Shown here piece after piece: positions 51,901 through 60,726 of a stretch of 64,000 bases of DNA; within the stretch, counting starts at the first letter, position 1, and each line of letters opens with the position of its first letter. This DNA comes from Nautilus pompilius (lineage: Eukaryota > Mollusca > Cephalopoda > Nautilida > Nautilidae). The stretch spans positions 564,501 to 628,500 of the forward strand of contig JACATO010000978.1 of NCBI GenBank assembly GCA_018389105.1. The letters are read 5' to 3'. The translations under genes and the position numbers were made by a program. The notes beneath the pieces are model-generated. The model saw only the letters and a list, made by a program, of their open reading frames with translations. It was not told where the DNA came from and did no database searches.

Positions 51901-54900
51901 ACAGTGCAGCAAATTTTGGCATCCCAAAGAATTATATTGTAATCAGTGAAAAAATTTTTAAAACTCTGGGTACAGTTTCTGGGTATGGGGTTGTATTGAT
52001 ATCCCATGTTTTTGTTGTTTTAATTATCTAACCTCTGCAATAGTGAAGAAATAAATCTCATTGAAAAAGCCCCAAAAATTATGAATTATTAGCTAATTTT
52101 AGGGACAATCTGGAGCTGTATTTTTTATATATCTATGTAGATGGGTACTTTTATTTGTTTTTTGGATTGCCTCATATTTATTACTTTTAATTCCAATTAA
52201 TCTACCAATACAAATTTATCACAAAGATCTGTTATAATGCATTTTCCAAAAAGTTTTAGAAAATGGTTTTGTTTTGTTCTAATAGCCAGTATTCTCACCT
52301 GGAACTGCGGAAGATTTTGGTACCGCCACGCTATCTTCATCTCATCAGACCCACACAATATGTCTCCTTCTCCAGGATCATCCAATATAGGCTGTGGCAG
52401 CTCCTGGTTACACAAACAAAATTTTAATTTATGTGCATTCCAATCAAACTATTTCAAAGCTAAAATCCACACACAGAATAACAGGTTCCTTATTTTTCAG
52501 GTTTTTAATAACAATAGAGTATTCATAAAAACTTTATAACATTTCAGACAAAATTCTGGAGTACATTTTAGAAAGATGAGTAGTAAGTAACCTGCTAACA
52601 TAATGCAAACAACACATTATATAATTAATCTAAAAAAAATCACAATTTTCAAACGCTGATTAGTCAGCATATGTATACTTTTCAACAAAATTTTTAAAAG
52701 CAAACTTTCTTGATATCAATAAACAAAAAAAGGTTTTAGAAAAAAAAGAAAACAAACATTTCTTTTTTGCATGTAGTAAATGCTGCTGCTGCTGCTGCTG
52801 CTGCTGTCGAATCAAACTCTTTCGCAGAGGAAGCAGCTGCAAACACTATTCTATGGAATTTAAAGGTAACTGAGTAAAATCAGGTATTCATCCATCCAGA
52901 AATTAAAGGTAAGTTTCACTTTGATTCCTTGATTTCTGTATAGATTTTTAACTTCAAGAAAGAAATCAGCAAACATCTTTTGGATAAGGTCAGCACAAGA
53001 ATGTCCTGTGGTGTAATTATATCTAGTTCCTAAGGAATGTCAGTCAGCTTATTAAGTTATTTGACTTGTCACCGTTAATACGGTTCTCACGATGTACCAC
53101 TGTGACAATGAAAGAAAGTAATAATAGAATGTCTAACGAACAGTGTATTTCAGATACTGTTGAAATAAATTTCTTCGGTATTTATTTCACATATAATTCC
53201 ACAGTTATATTCTTGGGTTAGGCACTTGCGTTATCCTTTGCTTTCTCTAGGATCTAAAACACAACACTCTCCAAAGCCACTATATCCATATCAGACATTT
53301 CTTTCTGTCTAACTCCAATACAGTTCTACTATTACTGCCACTAACACACATCTTAAGTGGTCACTTGCTCCTCAACCACATAAATGTTAATTCACAATAT
53401 CTATATTAACCAACTGATACATCAGATCCATGACTTGATAGTAAGACAACTAACTCACCTAAAAAATACCAGATAACTCTTCAGCTTGTAACTACATCAA
53501 ACAAATCTACCAACACACTTTTATAGTGGAAGCAAATCTCAACAAGTACCATTCCTTTATTACCATATCTGGACCCATAAAAAATAACAGTAAATATATA
53601 AAAACAATGAAAAACTATCCTACATCACACCCTATCCTAAAACATACAAATCAGAGCATGTACTGAATCAAACCATAACGACATCTACTCCATAACAGCA
53701 ACAATGGGTTTCGAAAGATTTCCTGGGACCATAACTAGGAAAAATAAAAATAGAATAATATTATAAATTGAGTTCTTGCATATAATGCAAAACATAAATA
53801 ACACTATTAGAATATATAGCAGAATCAGATCACCTAGTACTTAAAATGTTACATATCCCATGTAGAAAATAATAAATATCACCAAAATATGATGGGCATA
53901 TCTAAAAAACAACAGGAAGGCATCTTTTACTGTGTATGTTTGAAACTATATATAAAGTTATCTCCCTTTTGATAAATAAACAAAGTATGGCATACTATCT
54001 ATTTGCCAACGTCAGTGTACAGGCACTTTCCATTACGTTTGTTTGCTTTCACCAAGACACAGATGGCGTCGTGGCCCAATGGGCTAAAATGTCAGCCAGA
54101 AGTGACCAAGCCGCAGATGGCCTCATGTCACAATAGGCTCAATGGGCTAAGGTGCTAGTTAAAAAACTGTTTGGCAAACTTTAGAAACCAACAGGTCGCA
54201 AGTTCAAGACCAGCTCAGGCCACTTTCATAATCCAAAAAAATAAAAAAACAAATAACTACTACATAAGTTAAGTTGAAGGCACTCAAAATCAACATCACC
54301 CAGGACTACGTCTTGATGACAGTGACAGGGAAAACTGATGAAAAATGAGCTCAATATTTACTTTTCCTCTATATTTAACTAACCAGTCAGTGTCAGGGTG
54401 ATAACCCAGTTACTGACTAACTAAAGGATTATAGCTGCTACCTGTTCTGGTCAATGAAATAAAGCATGAAATTAACAATCATCTCAGACTACCCTCACAA
54501 CACAGCAGGGGAATCGGTAAACCTGAAACATTCTTATCATTATCTGGAATGCACAGGAGATGCAAACAGAGGTTTCCTCCATTTTGGAATACTACTTTTC
54601 TTCATGTAGTCAAACATTTACATTTAAACAGCCACAACAAAATACATGGCATGGTATTACTAGGTGGGCACACGACCAGCACGACAAAATTCACCCCCTA
54701 CAAAACAACATTCTCAAAGAGTCATCTTCCAACCTACGCCAAATAGTTAACACAGAAAATCAAAATAGCGACTCACACTGTTTTCATAATATAGACAGAT
54801 GTCATAGCATCAAGACTGTTCAAGGCCCGGAAAATTATGAACTTGGTATATCCTTGACTACAATCTACAACAGTAATAGAATAGACTATCCTTCTGAAGT

Positions 54901-57900
54901 CCTGAAAAGAAACAGATTGCAATCCCAGACTGATTTCATCGACATGGTTTGCAAGTTAAACGATCAGATCCACTGATATTTCATCTGTATAGTAATGTAT
55001 TATTATGGAAATAAACTGTTTTCTTTTATATGTCTATTTACATTTGATAGTTTCCGTACATAAATATTTGCATTATAGCAATGTGAAATTTTTTTAAAAA
55101 ATGAAGATTTCTAGTCTCAATAAACCTGAAGGATTAACTTTTTTTCCTATTTAAATGTGAAGTAGCTCACAGAAAAGGACTCATTCAAAAAGGTCTCTGT
55201 CAAAAAATATGGAAACTAATCACTTGCTGGTGTTTGATGGTAGAGATGCTAAAAACTATGAATCTGTTAGAAAAAATGGTAACAAGCAGACAAAAGCAAC
55301 AGCATAGAGAGAGAGAGTGAGAGCCAATAACTAGATTTGTTTCTTTGTTGTTACATGGTGGCAGGAAGACATTAATGCTGTAATGACCCCAAGGGGAGAG
55401 AAATGGCTATCAGAGATAAAAGACAGGTTAATGCCAGGTCTATTCACATGTTTGTTTATATTTACTTTGCATTCAAGGTAAACAGACAGTGTGCTGGTGT
55501 CTTTTCTACGGTACCTGCCTTAAGGAGCTGTTCAGGCCGACACTCGGCACTTGACAATAGTATGGCTTGATCAGTCATCACAGCTTCAGCCAGAAAGTAC
55601 TTCAGCAGCAGTTTGGCGTAGCTCCCAAACACATCTTCTTCTGGGAAGAGCAGAAAGTTAAAGTAAATAATAAACTTACTATTAACATACTAATTATATA
55701 AAACCAAATGAGAAATAAAGTGGAGAGCAAAGGCACATTTTTTTTCCCCTTTTTTTGGGTTTAATTAAAACTATGTTTGTTTTTATATTGCTACTGTTCA
55801 TTTCGTTTTTCCAAAGTTTAAAATATATTTTTCTTATTTCTACTTAATTATTTTGGAAAAAGTGGTTTTATTTGCATGCAATATATATAAATATAAATTA
55901 TCGGCATTGTCTGTCTTCTAGGCAATAGCAAAGAACTGTTTTGGTTTGCTTGTTTTCAATATCTTAACAATCTAGTCTCCCCTTGATGACAAACAATTAC
56001 TGATGCTGGAATTTTTTGTTTTGTTTCGGAAACCTGTGTTTCATAGTTCACAGCAAACACAGGGTGCAGTTCTATCACCAACACCTTCTACACGAATGAG
56101 TTTTGTTGAAATTCCAAAAATAATTTAACTTTTTGTTGCTTTTCTCTCATCTGTCCCACTTTCTTCTTACAATACAGATTTATTTTTAGAAATACAAATA
56201 TAATGATTAGATTTTTTTTGCATTAAGAGTTCTCAAAATAATCTTTAGTAAAGAAATTGAATCAGTCAGCTATTTTACAGCCAAGTCAAAATGGGTAACC
56301 CAGCTGAAAATAAAAATTTTGAAAATTAAACATTTTTAGATTTATTTGAACTGAGCCTCGTTATACTACTATGGAGACAAGGGCAGGAAACAGGTACATT
56401 TTAAAGCAATTGGAAAATTCTTCATTAAAGTTTGACTTTTGTAATATCATTTAAGTAGCTCACCTAAAATACTTTTCGTATGGTTGAGTAGTGCGTTGCC
56501 GATTTTCTAAGATTTTCTTTGCTTTCCAGTACATCTCTTTATCCTAAGAACTTCTCTCCCATTTGACAATAATAAAGGGAGATAATTTTCAAGATCAAAA
56601 TTGTGTGAAACAATTCTAACTTTTTTTTTTTTTTTTGTGTGGCTAACAATTTAAAGGTTTAATAATGATGATTTGAAAACTCTTCCAGCACATGCATGAG
56701 AAGCTAAACTGAATTTAGAATATCAAAAAAAAATTTTTTTAATTAATTCTTTTGCATTTGTCTTCTCTTCCTCAAAACTGGATGCTGACATCAGCACATA
56801 AGGCATTCACCAAAGACATCCCACTGGTTTGTTAAACCAAGCTGAGAACAGGATATGAAGGTTAGTTGCATGCCTAGGGTAAAAAGTCCCTACTAGACAC
56901 CTTCATTTTTTTTAGATGAGGGAGAAAACCAATGCAGCTTGCTGATGGTGAAGAGAGGAAATAAAAAGTTAGGGAGGAATGTCAAAACAAGCCAGTCACA
57001 ATTAGAACTCAAACTCTGGCCCTACCAATGGACTGGACCACTGTGTCATCCAATAATCTAACATTAGTTTTTCCTAACTATTTTATCTGCTTCAGAAATC
57101 AGTTTTAAATTATTATTCTCTCATTTAAACTACCTTTTCTTTAGGTGTCATGAAGCCATTTACTCCTCAACTTCATACTTTAAGGATGTACATTTTAGTT
57201 TAAAAAATAGTTATTTTATCTGCTTCAGAAATCAGTTTTAAATTATTATTCTCTCATTTAAACTACCTTTTTCTTTAGGTGTCATGAAGCCATTTACTCC
57301 TCAACTTCATACTTTAAGGATGTACATTGGTGAACACTGACAATTTCTTCAAGTTTGCATTTTGATTACGTCTATAACTACATTTGGATTTTGAAGGACT
57401 GATAAATACAATCTTTTTCACCTTTGTGACTTTACTAGTTTGTTTAATTTTCCCTAACACACTTCTCATCGCTGCAGAAACAATATTTGCAACAGGGAAG
57501 CCCTGAGCATTACCAGACACAGCCATGAATTTCAAGTGGTAGGAAGCAGATATGGCGAAGTCCTTGAAGGAATTAAAACCGAACACCAACATACCGATCA
57601 GAAGAACCGTCCCCACTGCGAGACCACCACCTAGAAGTAAACAAAAGGGGACAATTAAAGCAAACATGGCGCCAGGATATCGCGTCTCAGGTCGAACGGA
57701 ATTGTGTTCCAGACCCAGCACAGGTTGTGGGGGGGGTCGAGAAGTCCTTACTGGAATCGTATGAAACCACCGGTGAGGTTTAGATTAGGAAACTCATCCC
57801 TGCCCTGTCACTGTTGCCTGGTTAGACACAGAGAGGAGAGGAGGGGGGGGGGGGGACTTCGCAGTGACCGGCATCAGAGTAGGGAAGCCTGACAGTGATG

Positions 57901-58117
57901 AAGGGCTGTGTGTGTGTGTGTGCAGGTCACGCTGTCCCTCCCTATACGACTAACGGGTGGGGGGAGGGGGAAGGGGCTTTGACATACCGATAATATTATC
58001 AAAGGACGGGACACCGGTTGATATCAGGAGCTGGTTGTTGAACAGAGACGGCTTCGAACCGGGGATTTGCAGAGTCTTCGTGCGCGTTTTCTTCTGGAAA
58101 CTGGCGGACGACGCCAT
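42854..58117 (-). CDS. elp4: Elongator complex subunit 4, complete ten-exon gene
   Basis: ELP4 is a RecA-fold subunit of the Elp4-Elp5-Elp6 hexameric ring of Elongator, which modifies wobble uridines of tRNAs. The coding exons, in transcript order, are 58117-57988, 57630-57595, 55640-55519, 52403-52299, 50753-50629, 50366-50245, 47915-47761, 45716-45611, 43246-43140 and 42973-42854. They join without a frame break into 1128 nt, or 375 aa (human ELP4 is about 424 aa). Family hallmarks are GGGLAVGTVLLI (residues 44-55, the P-loop-like strand), KYFLAE (exon 3), MKIAWRYQ (118-125), FGHYYD (exon 5), RNILRIG (208-214), LYKDYHG (to 301), LPRLN (exon 9) and a C-terminal LDF. The ATG sits in AAAGATGGCG, and I see no better upstream start. 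All introns are GT-AG except intron 3, which fits only as GC-AG. I see no disabling lesion. Identity is firm; the exact splice at exon 3 is inferred from homology and frame. Confidence 0.96.
43140..43246 (-). CDS. elp4: elp4 coding exon 9
   Basis: The acceptor is ttccacctag and the donor is GAA|GTAAGT. The exon encodes GLFNIKQLPRLNSL, then LDWAFKIRRKKLTIE, the C-terminal strand pair of ELP4. Its acceptor lies only about 48 bp from the end of a Tc1-like insertion. Confidence 0.95.
43295..45109 (-). mobile_element. Tc1-like DNA transposon, degenerate, in elp4 intron 8
   Basis: Both ends carry imperfect inverted repeats of about 200 bp. The left end CCGTGGTAGACAAA pairs with the right end CACAGTGGCAGACAAA. 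A second well-matched block, GATCAGTAGTAAATATTTT, occurs near 43450 and in inverse near 44965. TA flanks the ends (43293-43294 and 45110-45111). The minus strand retains the third catalytic block of a Tc1 transposase, SPDMNLTEN, near 44095-44120, but with many stops and frameshifts, so the copy is dead. A SINE has inserted near its left end. Its edge lies about 48 bp from the exon 9 acceptor. Confidence 0.8.
43544..43846 (-). mobile_element. tRNA-derived SINE with intact target duplication
   Basis: The minus strand starts GCCAGGCAATGTGGCTCAGT and contains a box-A-like TGGCTCAGTAGTG and a box-B-like GGTTCAATTCC about 40 bp later, the RNA polymerase III promoter of a tRNA head. An internal CTTGAGCAAGGTACCTT segment resembles the conserved core of V/Deu-type SINEs. 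The 303-bp insert is flanked by perfect 12-bp repeats AATCAAACATTC at 43532-43543 and 43847-43858. It is nested in the Tc1-like element. Confidence 0.85.
45611..45716 (-). CDS. elp4: elp4 coding exon 8
   Basis: The acceptor is cattccag and the donor is CATG|GTTGGT. The exon encodes RIERLCDTVVQLESF and NSLYKDYH, corresponding to the LYKDYHG block of ELP4. The following intron (43247-45610) is almost filled by a Tc1-like element. Confidence 0.95.
46257..46779. mobile_element. non-autonomous hAT-type element with 8-bp target duplication
   Basis: The 523-bp insert has terminal inverted repeats CAGTGATTCTCAACC (46257-46271) and GGTTGAGAATCACTG (46765-46779). Perfect 8-bp direct repeats TCCTAGTG flank it at 46249-46256 and 46780-46787. 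Eight-bp duplications and CAGTGNTTCTCAACC-type ends are typical of hAT transposons. I see no transposase coding inside, so it must have been mobilised in trans. It lies in elp4 intron 7, followed directly by a (GT)n tract. Confidence 0.87.
46788..46881. repeat. (GT)n with TTTG interruptions
   Basis: GT dinucleotides broken by regularly spaced GTTT units, immediately right of the hAT-type insertion's target duplication. Confidence 0.93.
47761..47915 (-). CDS. elp4: elp4 coding exon 7
   Basis: The acceptor is tacttgtag and the donor is CAG|GTAAAA. The exon encodes GIHSLGSPLW, equivalent to the family motif GIQNLGSPLW, then FLFALRSILRSAYATC and TVPTHIFQ, matching the helix and strand before the lid region. 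Confidence 0.95.
48230..49240 (+). mobile_element. Tc1-like transposase relic in elp4 intron 6
   Basis: Scattered plus-strand frames keep Tc1 landmarks in order. These are TDESKFEPLGNN (near 48815-48845, first catalytic Asp), HGNDQKLTADAVKNYL (near 49030-49075, second Asp block) and LDINIIETIW (near 49135-49165, third block). Frames are broken by stops and indels. Its left part (48240-48620) is clearly similar to 31260-31640, so both are copies of one family. No clear ends found. Confidence 0.75.
50245..50366 (-). CDS. elp4: elp4 coding exon 6
   Basis: The exon starts with the third base of a Lys codon after ggccatag and ends RNILRI plus one base before GTATGT. It carries the helix HYQELLQLIQ and the strand RNILRIG that flanks the catalytic-like core of the RecA fold. 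Intron 5, just upstream in the transcript, is only 262 bp. Confidence 0.94.
50629..50753 (-). CDS. elp4: elp4 coding exon 5
   Basis: The acceptor is ctactttcag and the donor is AA|GTATGT (phase 2). The exon encodes FGHYYDLTKSMSSELID, matching the FGHYYD segment of ELP4 proteins, then a shorter linker than in human. Confidence 0.94.
50930..51450 (-). mobile_element. mariner-type transposase relic in elp4 intron 4
   Basis: Reading the minus strand with frameshifts gives SDDFLNKTVT (near 51310), YDKAHPHAVNT (near 51090-51125, the HDNARPH block) and PYSPDLS (near 51016-51037), followed by a DCSLFKSLNE-like tail. This order and the YSPDL motif are typical of mariner transposases rather than Tc1. 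Multiple stops make it non-functional. No terminal repeats identified. Confidence 0.65.
52299..52403 (-). CDS. elp4: elp4 coding exon 4
   Basis: Thirty-five codons, phase 0 at both ends. The exon encodes ELPQPILDD, then an acidic linker, then MKIAWRYQNLPQFQ. MKIAWRYQ is nearly invariant in ELP4. The acceptor is tgtaaccag and the donor is CAG|GTGAGA. Confidence 0.95.
52781..52806. repeat. (CTG)n trinucleotide tract in elp4 intron 4
   Basis: Eight to nine CTG units on the plus strand. They are CAG in the elp4 transcript direction and lie in intron 3, about 400 bp upstream of exon 4's acceptor. Confidence 0.9.
54062..54260 (+). mobile_element. tRNA-like SINE in elp4 intron 3
   Basis: There are two box-A-like stretches, TGGCCCAATGGGC (near 54073) and CAATGGGCTAAGG (near 54139). 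A box-B-like AGGTCGCAAGTTCAAGACC follows (near 54195), then an A-rich tail from about 54233. The duplicated head suggests a dimeric or rearranged tRNA promoter. Target duplications were not found. Confidence 0.6.
55519..55640 (-). CDS. elp4: elp4 coding exon 3, ending in a GC donor
   Basis: The acceptor ctcttcccag is followed by AAGAAGATG, so the split codon gives EED as in other ELP4 proteins. The exon then encodes a helix with LLLKYFLAEA and ends EQLLK. The frame continues into exon 4 (ELPQPILDD) only if splicing occurs at AAG|GCAGGT (GC at 55518-55517). The nearby GT at 55514-55513 would add four bases and shift the frame into an early stop in exon 4. Confidence 0.9.
57081..57328. repeat. 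direct duplication, two ~115-bp copies 133 bp apart (elp4 intron 2)
   Basis: The block beginning TTTTATCTGCTTCAGAAATC at 57081 recurs at 57214, and both copies run to ACTTTAAGGATGTACATT (ends about 57196 and 57328). Copies appear identical except for one extra T in a T-run of the second. The near-identity indicates a recent segmental tandem duplication. Confidence 0.9.
57595..57630 (-). CDS. elp4: elp4 coding exon 2 (36-bp micro-exon)
   Basis: The acceptor is ttacttctag and the donor is G|GTATGTT. The exon encodes only GGGLAVGTVLLI, the most conserved strand-loop of the Elp4 RecA-like fold. It is phase 1 at both ends. At 36 bp it is small enough to need accurate exon definition. The reading frame stays open into the following intron (see findings). 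Confidence 0.94.
57988..58117 (-). CDS. elp4: elp4 coding exon 1
   Basis: This exon encodes residues 1-43 plus one base. It starts MASSASFQKK and ends STGVPSFDNII, matching the ELP4 N-terminal motif before the GGGLAVGT strand. The donor reads G|GTATGTC (GT at 57987-57986), phase 1. The short basic N-terminus is typical of the family. Confidence 0.95.
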
Positions 58118-59102
58118 CTTTGTTTAGAGTTCTCTCCCTTAGATATTTAGTTGTTGTTGTTGTTGTTGTTCACAGTGCAAAGTGATCGAAGATGATGATG
58201 AAGTGACTTGGCACCACCTGCGAAACTGTTTATTTGTTGTTGTCCCCCTAACCCTTCTATAATAATAATAATATAATAATAATAATAATAATAATAATAG
58301 TTGTAAATATTAGTAATGATGATGGTGATGGGGATGAGGGAATGTGTGATGTGACATACACATCAAATCTCTGTCGATTTCCTATATGTTTTGGTAATAA
58401 CAAGTAGTGAGATCGATACATTTCTTTTTTTAAAGAACTGCAGGAGGAAACCCCAAATAGGACACCTGACTACGAACAATGATAGAAAATCACTTACAGC
58501 GGAGAGAGAATCGCGTTGCCATGGTGATCCATAAGAGGAATTATAATGCGTGTCACAGTTTTGTTTGTTTTTTTTAAATATATATAAATATATATATATA
58601 TGTAACTATTATTAATATAATGGAACCCAGTTATTCTATTGTTTAAAACAGGGAAGATTCATCTTTATTGTTCGTCTCCATCCCTTCCTCACACCCAGTT
58701 CTCTTCATGGCAACCCGCCCGTCCGTCTTGTTTACCTTTTAGAACGCGCCCACGTGAAAAGTATGCCGTAAACTGGAACGCGTTCGAAGTCGCAATTGTA
58801 TTTGTTTTTGTTGTTTTTTTTCCTTCTTCTTCTTCTTCTGCCGCATATTATTAATGTTAGGTAAAAACGGGAGGGAAAAAACAGGGTGGGGGGAGCACAA
58901 AGGATCAGCGAGTTGCCCGCTCGGGTTGCGGTTATTCCGCCTGCCGCCGTGTTTTGCGGCGGGGGCGAGGGCGGGCGGCTCGCGCGCGCGGGAGGGAGGT
59001 AGCAGACGACCTGTCGTCCACAGCCGGTCGGGTCGGGAGCGGAGTTTCGCTCGGTGTTCGGACGCCCTTCCTCGCTGAGATATTCGCGACCCTGACGGAA
59101 TT
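58118..59102. promoter_or_regulatory. shared head-to-head promoter of elp4 and the FBXO47-like gene
   Basis: Just under 1 kb separates the elp4 ATG from the candidate first exon of the divergent F-box gene. The right half (about 58700-59230) is GC- and CpG-rich, for example around 58920-59000, in an otherwise CpG-poor neighbourhood, as expected of an unmethylated CpG-island promoter. I see no clear TATA box at a suitable place. The left half holds (GTT)n at 58149-58170, (ATA)n at 58257-58300 and a TA-rich tract near 58580-58605. Assignment rests on position and composition. Confidence 0.55.
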
Positions 59103-59144
59103 ATGAGCTGGAGGGAGGAGGATGCCCGTATCAGTTACCTGAAG
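59103..59144 (+). CDS. candidate upstream first coding exon of the FBXO47-like gene
   Basis: An ATG at 59103 opens 14 codons, MSWREEDARISYLK, ending at AAG|GTGTGA, a plausible phase-0 donor within the CpG-rich promoter. The next acceptor (cag ending at 61593) starts exactly in frame as GRKRKK before the internal Met at 61612. The join would lengthen the protein by 20 residues. It may instead be 5' UTR, or chance. Transcript evidence is needed to decide. Confidence 0.35.
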
Positions 59145-59403
59145 GTGTGAGGAGGGGATCCGTGGGTTCGGTTTTGCTGAATTGTTGGGATAAGTTACTG
59201 GCGACGGACGGACGGTCGGTCGGTCCCTTACCTGGTGCAGTGGACGGACATTACGGCCCCTTTGTATGTAAAATCACATTCAGTAATTTGTATAAATATA
59301 TATCAGTGAAGCGAGTTTAGTTACCTCCTGTAAACTCAGGGTACAGAAAACTCCATCCTTCTGCCTCCTCGGAGGACGGTGATCATGTAATAATAATGAG
59401 ACA

Positions 59404-59404
<1 letters not shown>

Positions 59405-59434
<30 letters not shown>

Positions 59435-59459
59435 ATTATTATTATTATATTATTATTAT

Positions 59460-59511
<52 letters not shown>

Positions 59512-59526
59512 GGTAGTAGTAGATTA
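59405..59526. repeat. compound (ATT)n(AGT)n(GGT)n microsatellite
   Basis: About 20 ATT units with two interruptions, then about 14 AGT/GGT units. It lies 260 bp downstream of the candidate FBXO47-like first exon. Confidence 0.94.
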
Positions 59527-59708
59527 ATAATTAGTTATTACATGATAATAATCTTTATTTAACTATATTAATAATATACCGTTCATACGTTGTTAATTAT
59601 TAAGCAGTTGATGATAGAACTGAAACGTGAACCTAGAAAAAGATTTAATACTTCGGGTGGCAGATATTTTGGGCCCCTGGAAAGGTTATTATACATACAC
59701 TTCCGTTC

Positions 59709-59760
<52 letters not shown>

Positions 59761-59788
59761 TGTTGTTGTTGTTGTTGTTGTTGTTGTT
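59709..59788. repeat. compound (TTA)n(TTG)n microsatellite
   Basis: About 17 TTA units running directly into about 9 TTG units. Apparent Ile/Leu/Val-rich open frames are artefacts. Confidence 0.94.
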
Positions 59789-59862
59789 TCTTTTTTATTT
59801 TTGTTTGTTTTTTGTTTGTTTTATTTTTGTTTTAAAAAATTGATTTACTCCGGCTCAAGCCA

Positions 59863-60131
59863 GAGTTCACTCCCCTGGATGACAGGATGCGCACAATAGA
59901 GGGAGAGAGGAAGCGAGAGTTCACTCCCCTGGATGACAGGGTGCGCACAATAGAGGGAGAGAGAGGAAGCGAGAGTTCACTCCCCTGGATGACAGGATGC
60001 GCACAATAGAGGGAGAGAGGAAGCGAGAGTTTACTCCCCTGGATGACAGGATGCGCACAATAGAGGGAGAGGGGAAGCGAGAGTTCACTCCCCTGGATGA
60101 CAGGATGCGCACAATAGAGGGAGAGAGGAAA
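59863..60131. repeat. five tandem 54-56-bp units
   Basis: The unit starts GAGTTCACTCCCCTGGATGA and ends GGGAGAGAGGAAGC. Copies begin at 59863, 59917, 59973, 60027 and 60081, about 96% alike. The array lies in the presumed first intron of the FBXO47-like gene, next to (TTA)n(TTG)n. Confidence 0.94.
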
Positions 60132-60726
60132 CATACAAGCGCCATCTTTTTCAACACTTCAAAGTTAAATGAATAAAGGAACGATATTCATTAAAAGGGG
60201 GAGGGGGGGGCTCCACTTGTATAAGATGCTCATAGTTCACTCACTTAATCATCATGAATGAAGATACATTTTCTAAATATTGGTTAAATACACGTGTGTG
60301 TGTGTGTGTGTTTTCAGTATCTCAAGATGCTGTAGACAGCTGATGCCGGGCCCGGTTCAGATCCCACCGTCAGCATTATCTGGGAATTAGATGTTTTTCA
60401 ATCATTTCATAATAGAATACATCATACATTGAAGATAACTATATATATATATATATATTATTTTTTTAATTGTAATATCAGAGTTTATAGCACCACTAAT
60501 AAAAACATTTCTTGACTATTGTTAATAGAATGCCATTTTATTTCATGCCATACCCCACACCCCTTGATCCTACAATTGCTATTCCCTCACCAAAGAAGTA
60601 TATACTTATCCCTTTTTTTTTTCTTTATAGTAAAAAAAAAAAATTTAGATTCTGAGTTCATTTCTACCAAATGAAAGATCATGTACTTGCAGAAATTTCA
60701 GTAGTGGTAATTATTAAAATGCAGAG

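Noticed and set aside
54560..54976. Plus-strand open frame of 138 codons in elp4 intron 3
   Set aside because: Composition is more protein-like than most, but I recognise no domain and it has no splice or promoter context. It may be a fragment of an unknown repeat.
58854..59078. Plus-strand open frame of 74 codons in the CpG-rich promoter
   Set aside because: Arg/Gly-rich translation of GC-rich promoter DNA. It overlaps the presumed start region and has no homology.
59590..59899. Open frames encoding Ile, Leu or Val runs
   Set aside because: Products of (TTA)n(TTG)n microsatellites.
60340..60385. Possible SINE fragment with GGTTCAGATCCC
   Set aside because: Only a box-B-like match. No box A, tail or duplication found.
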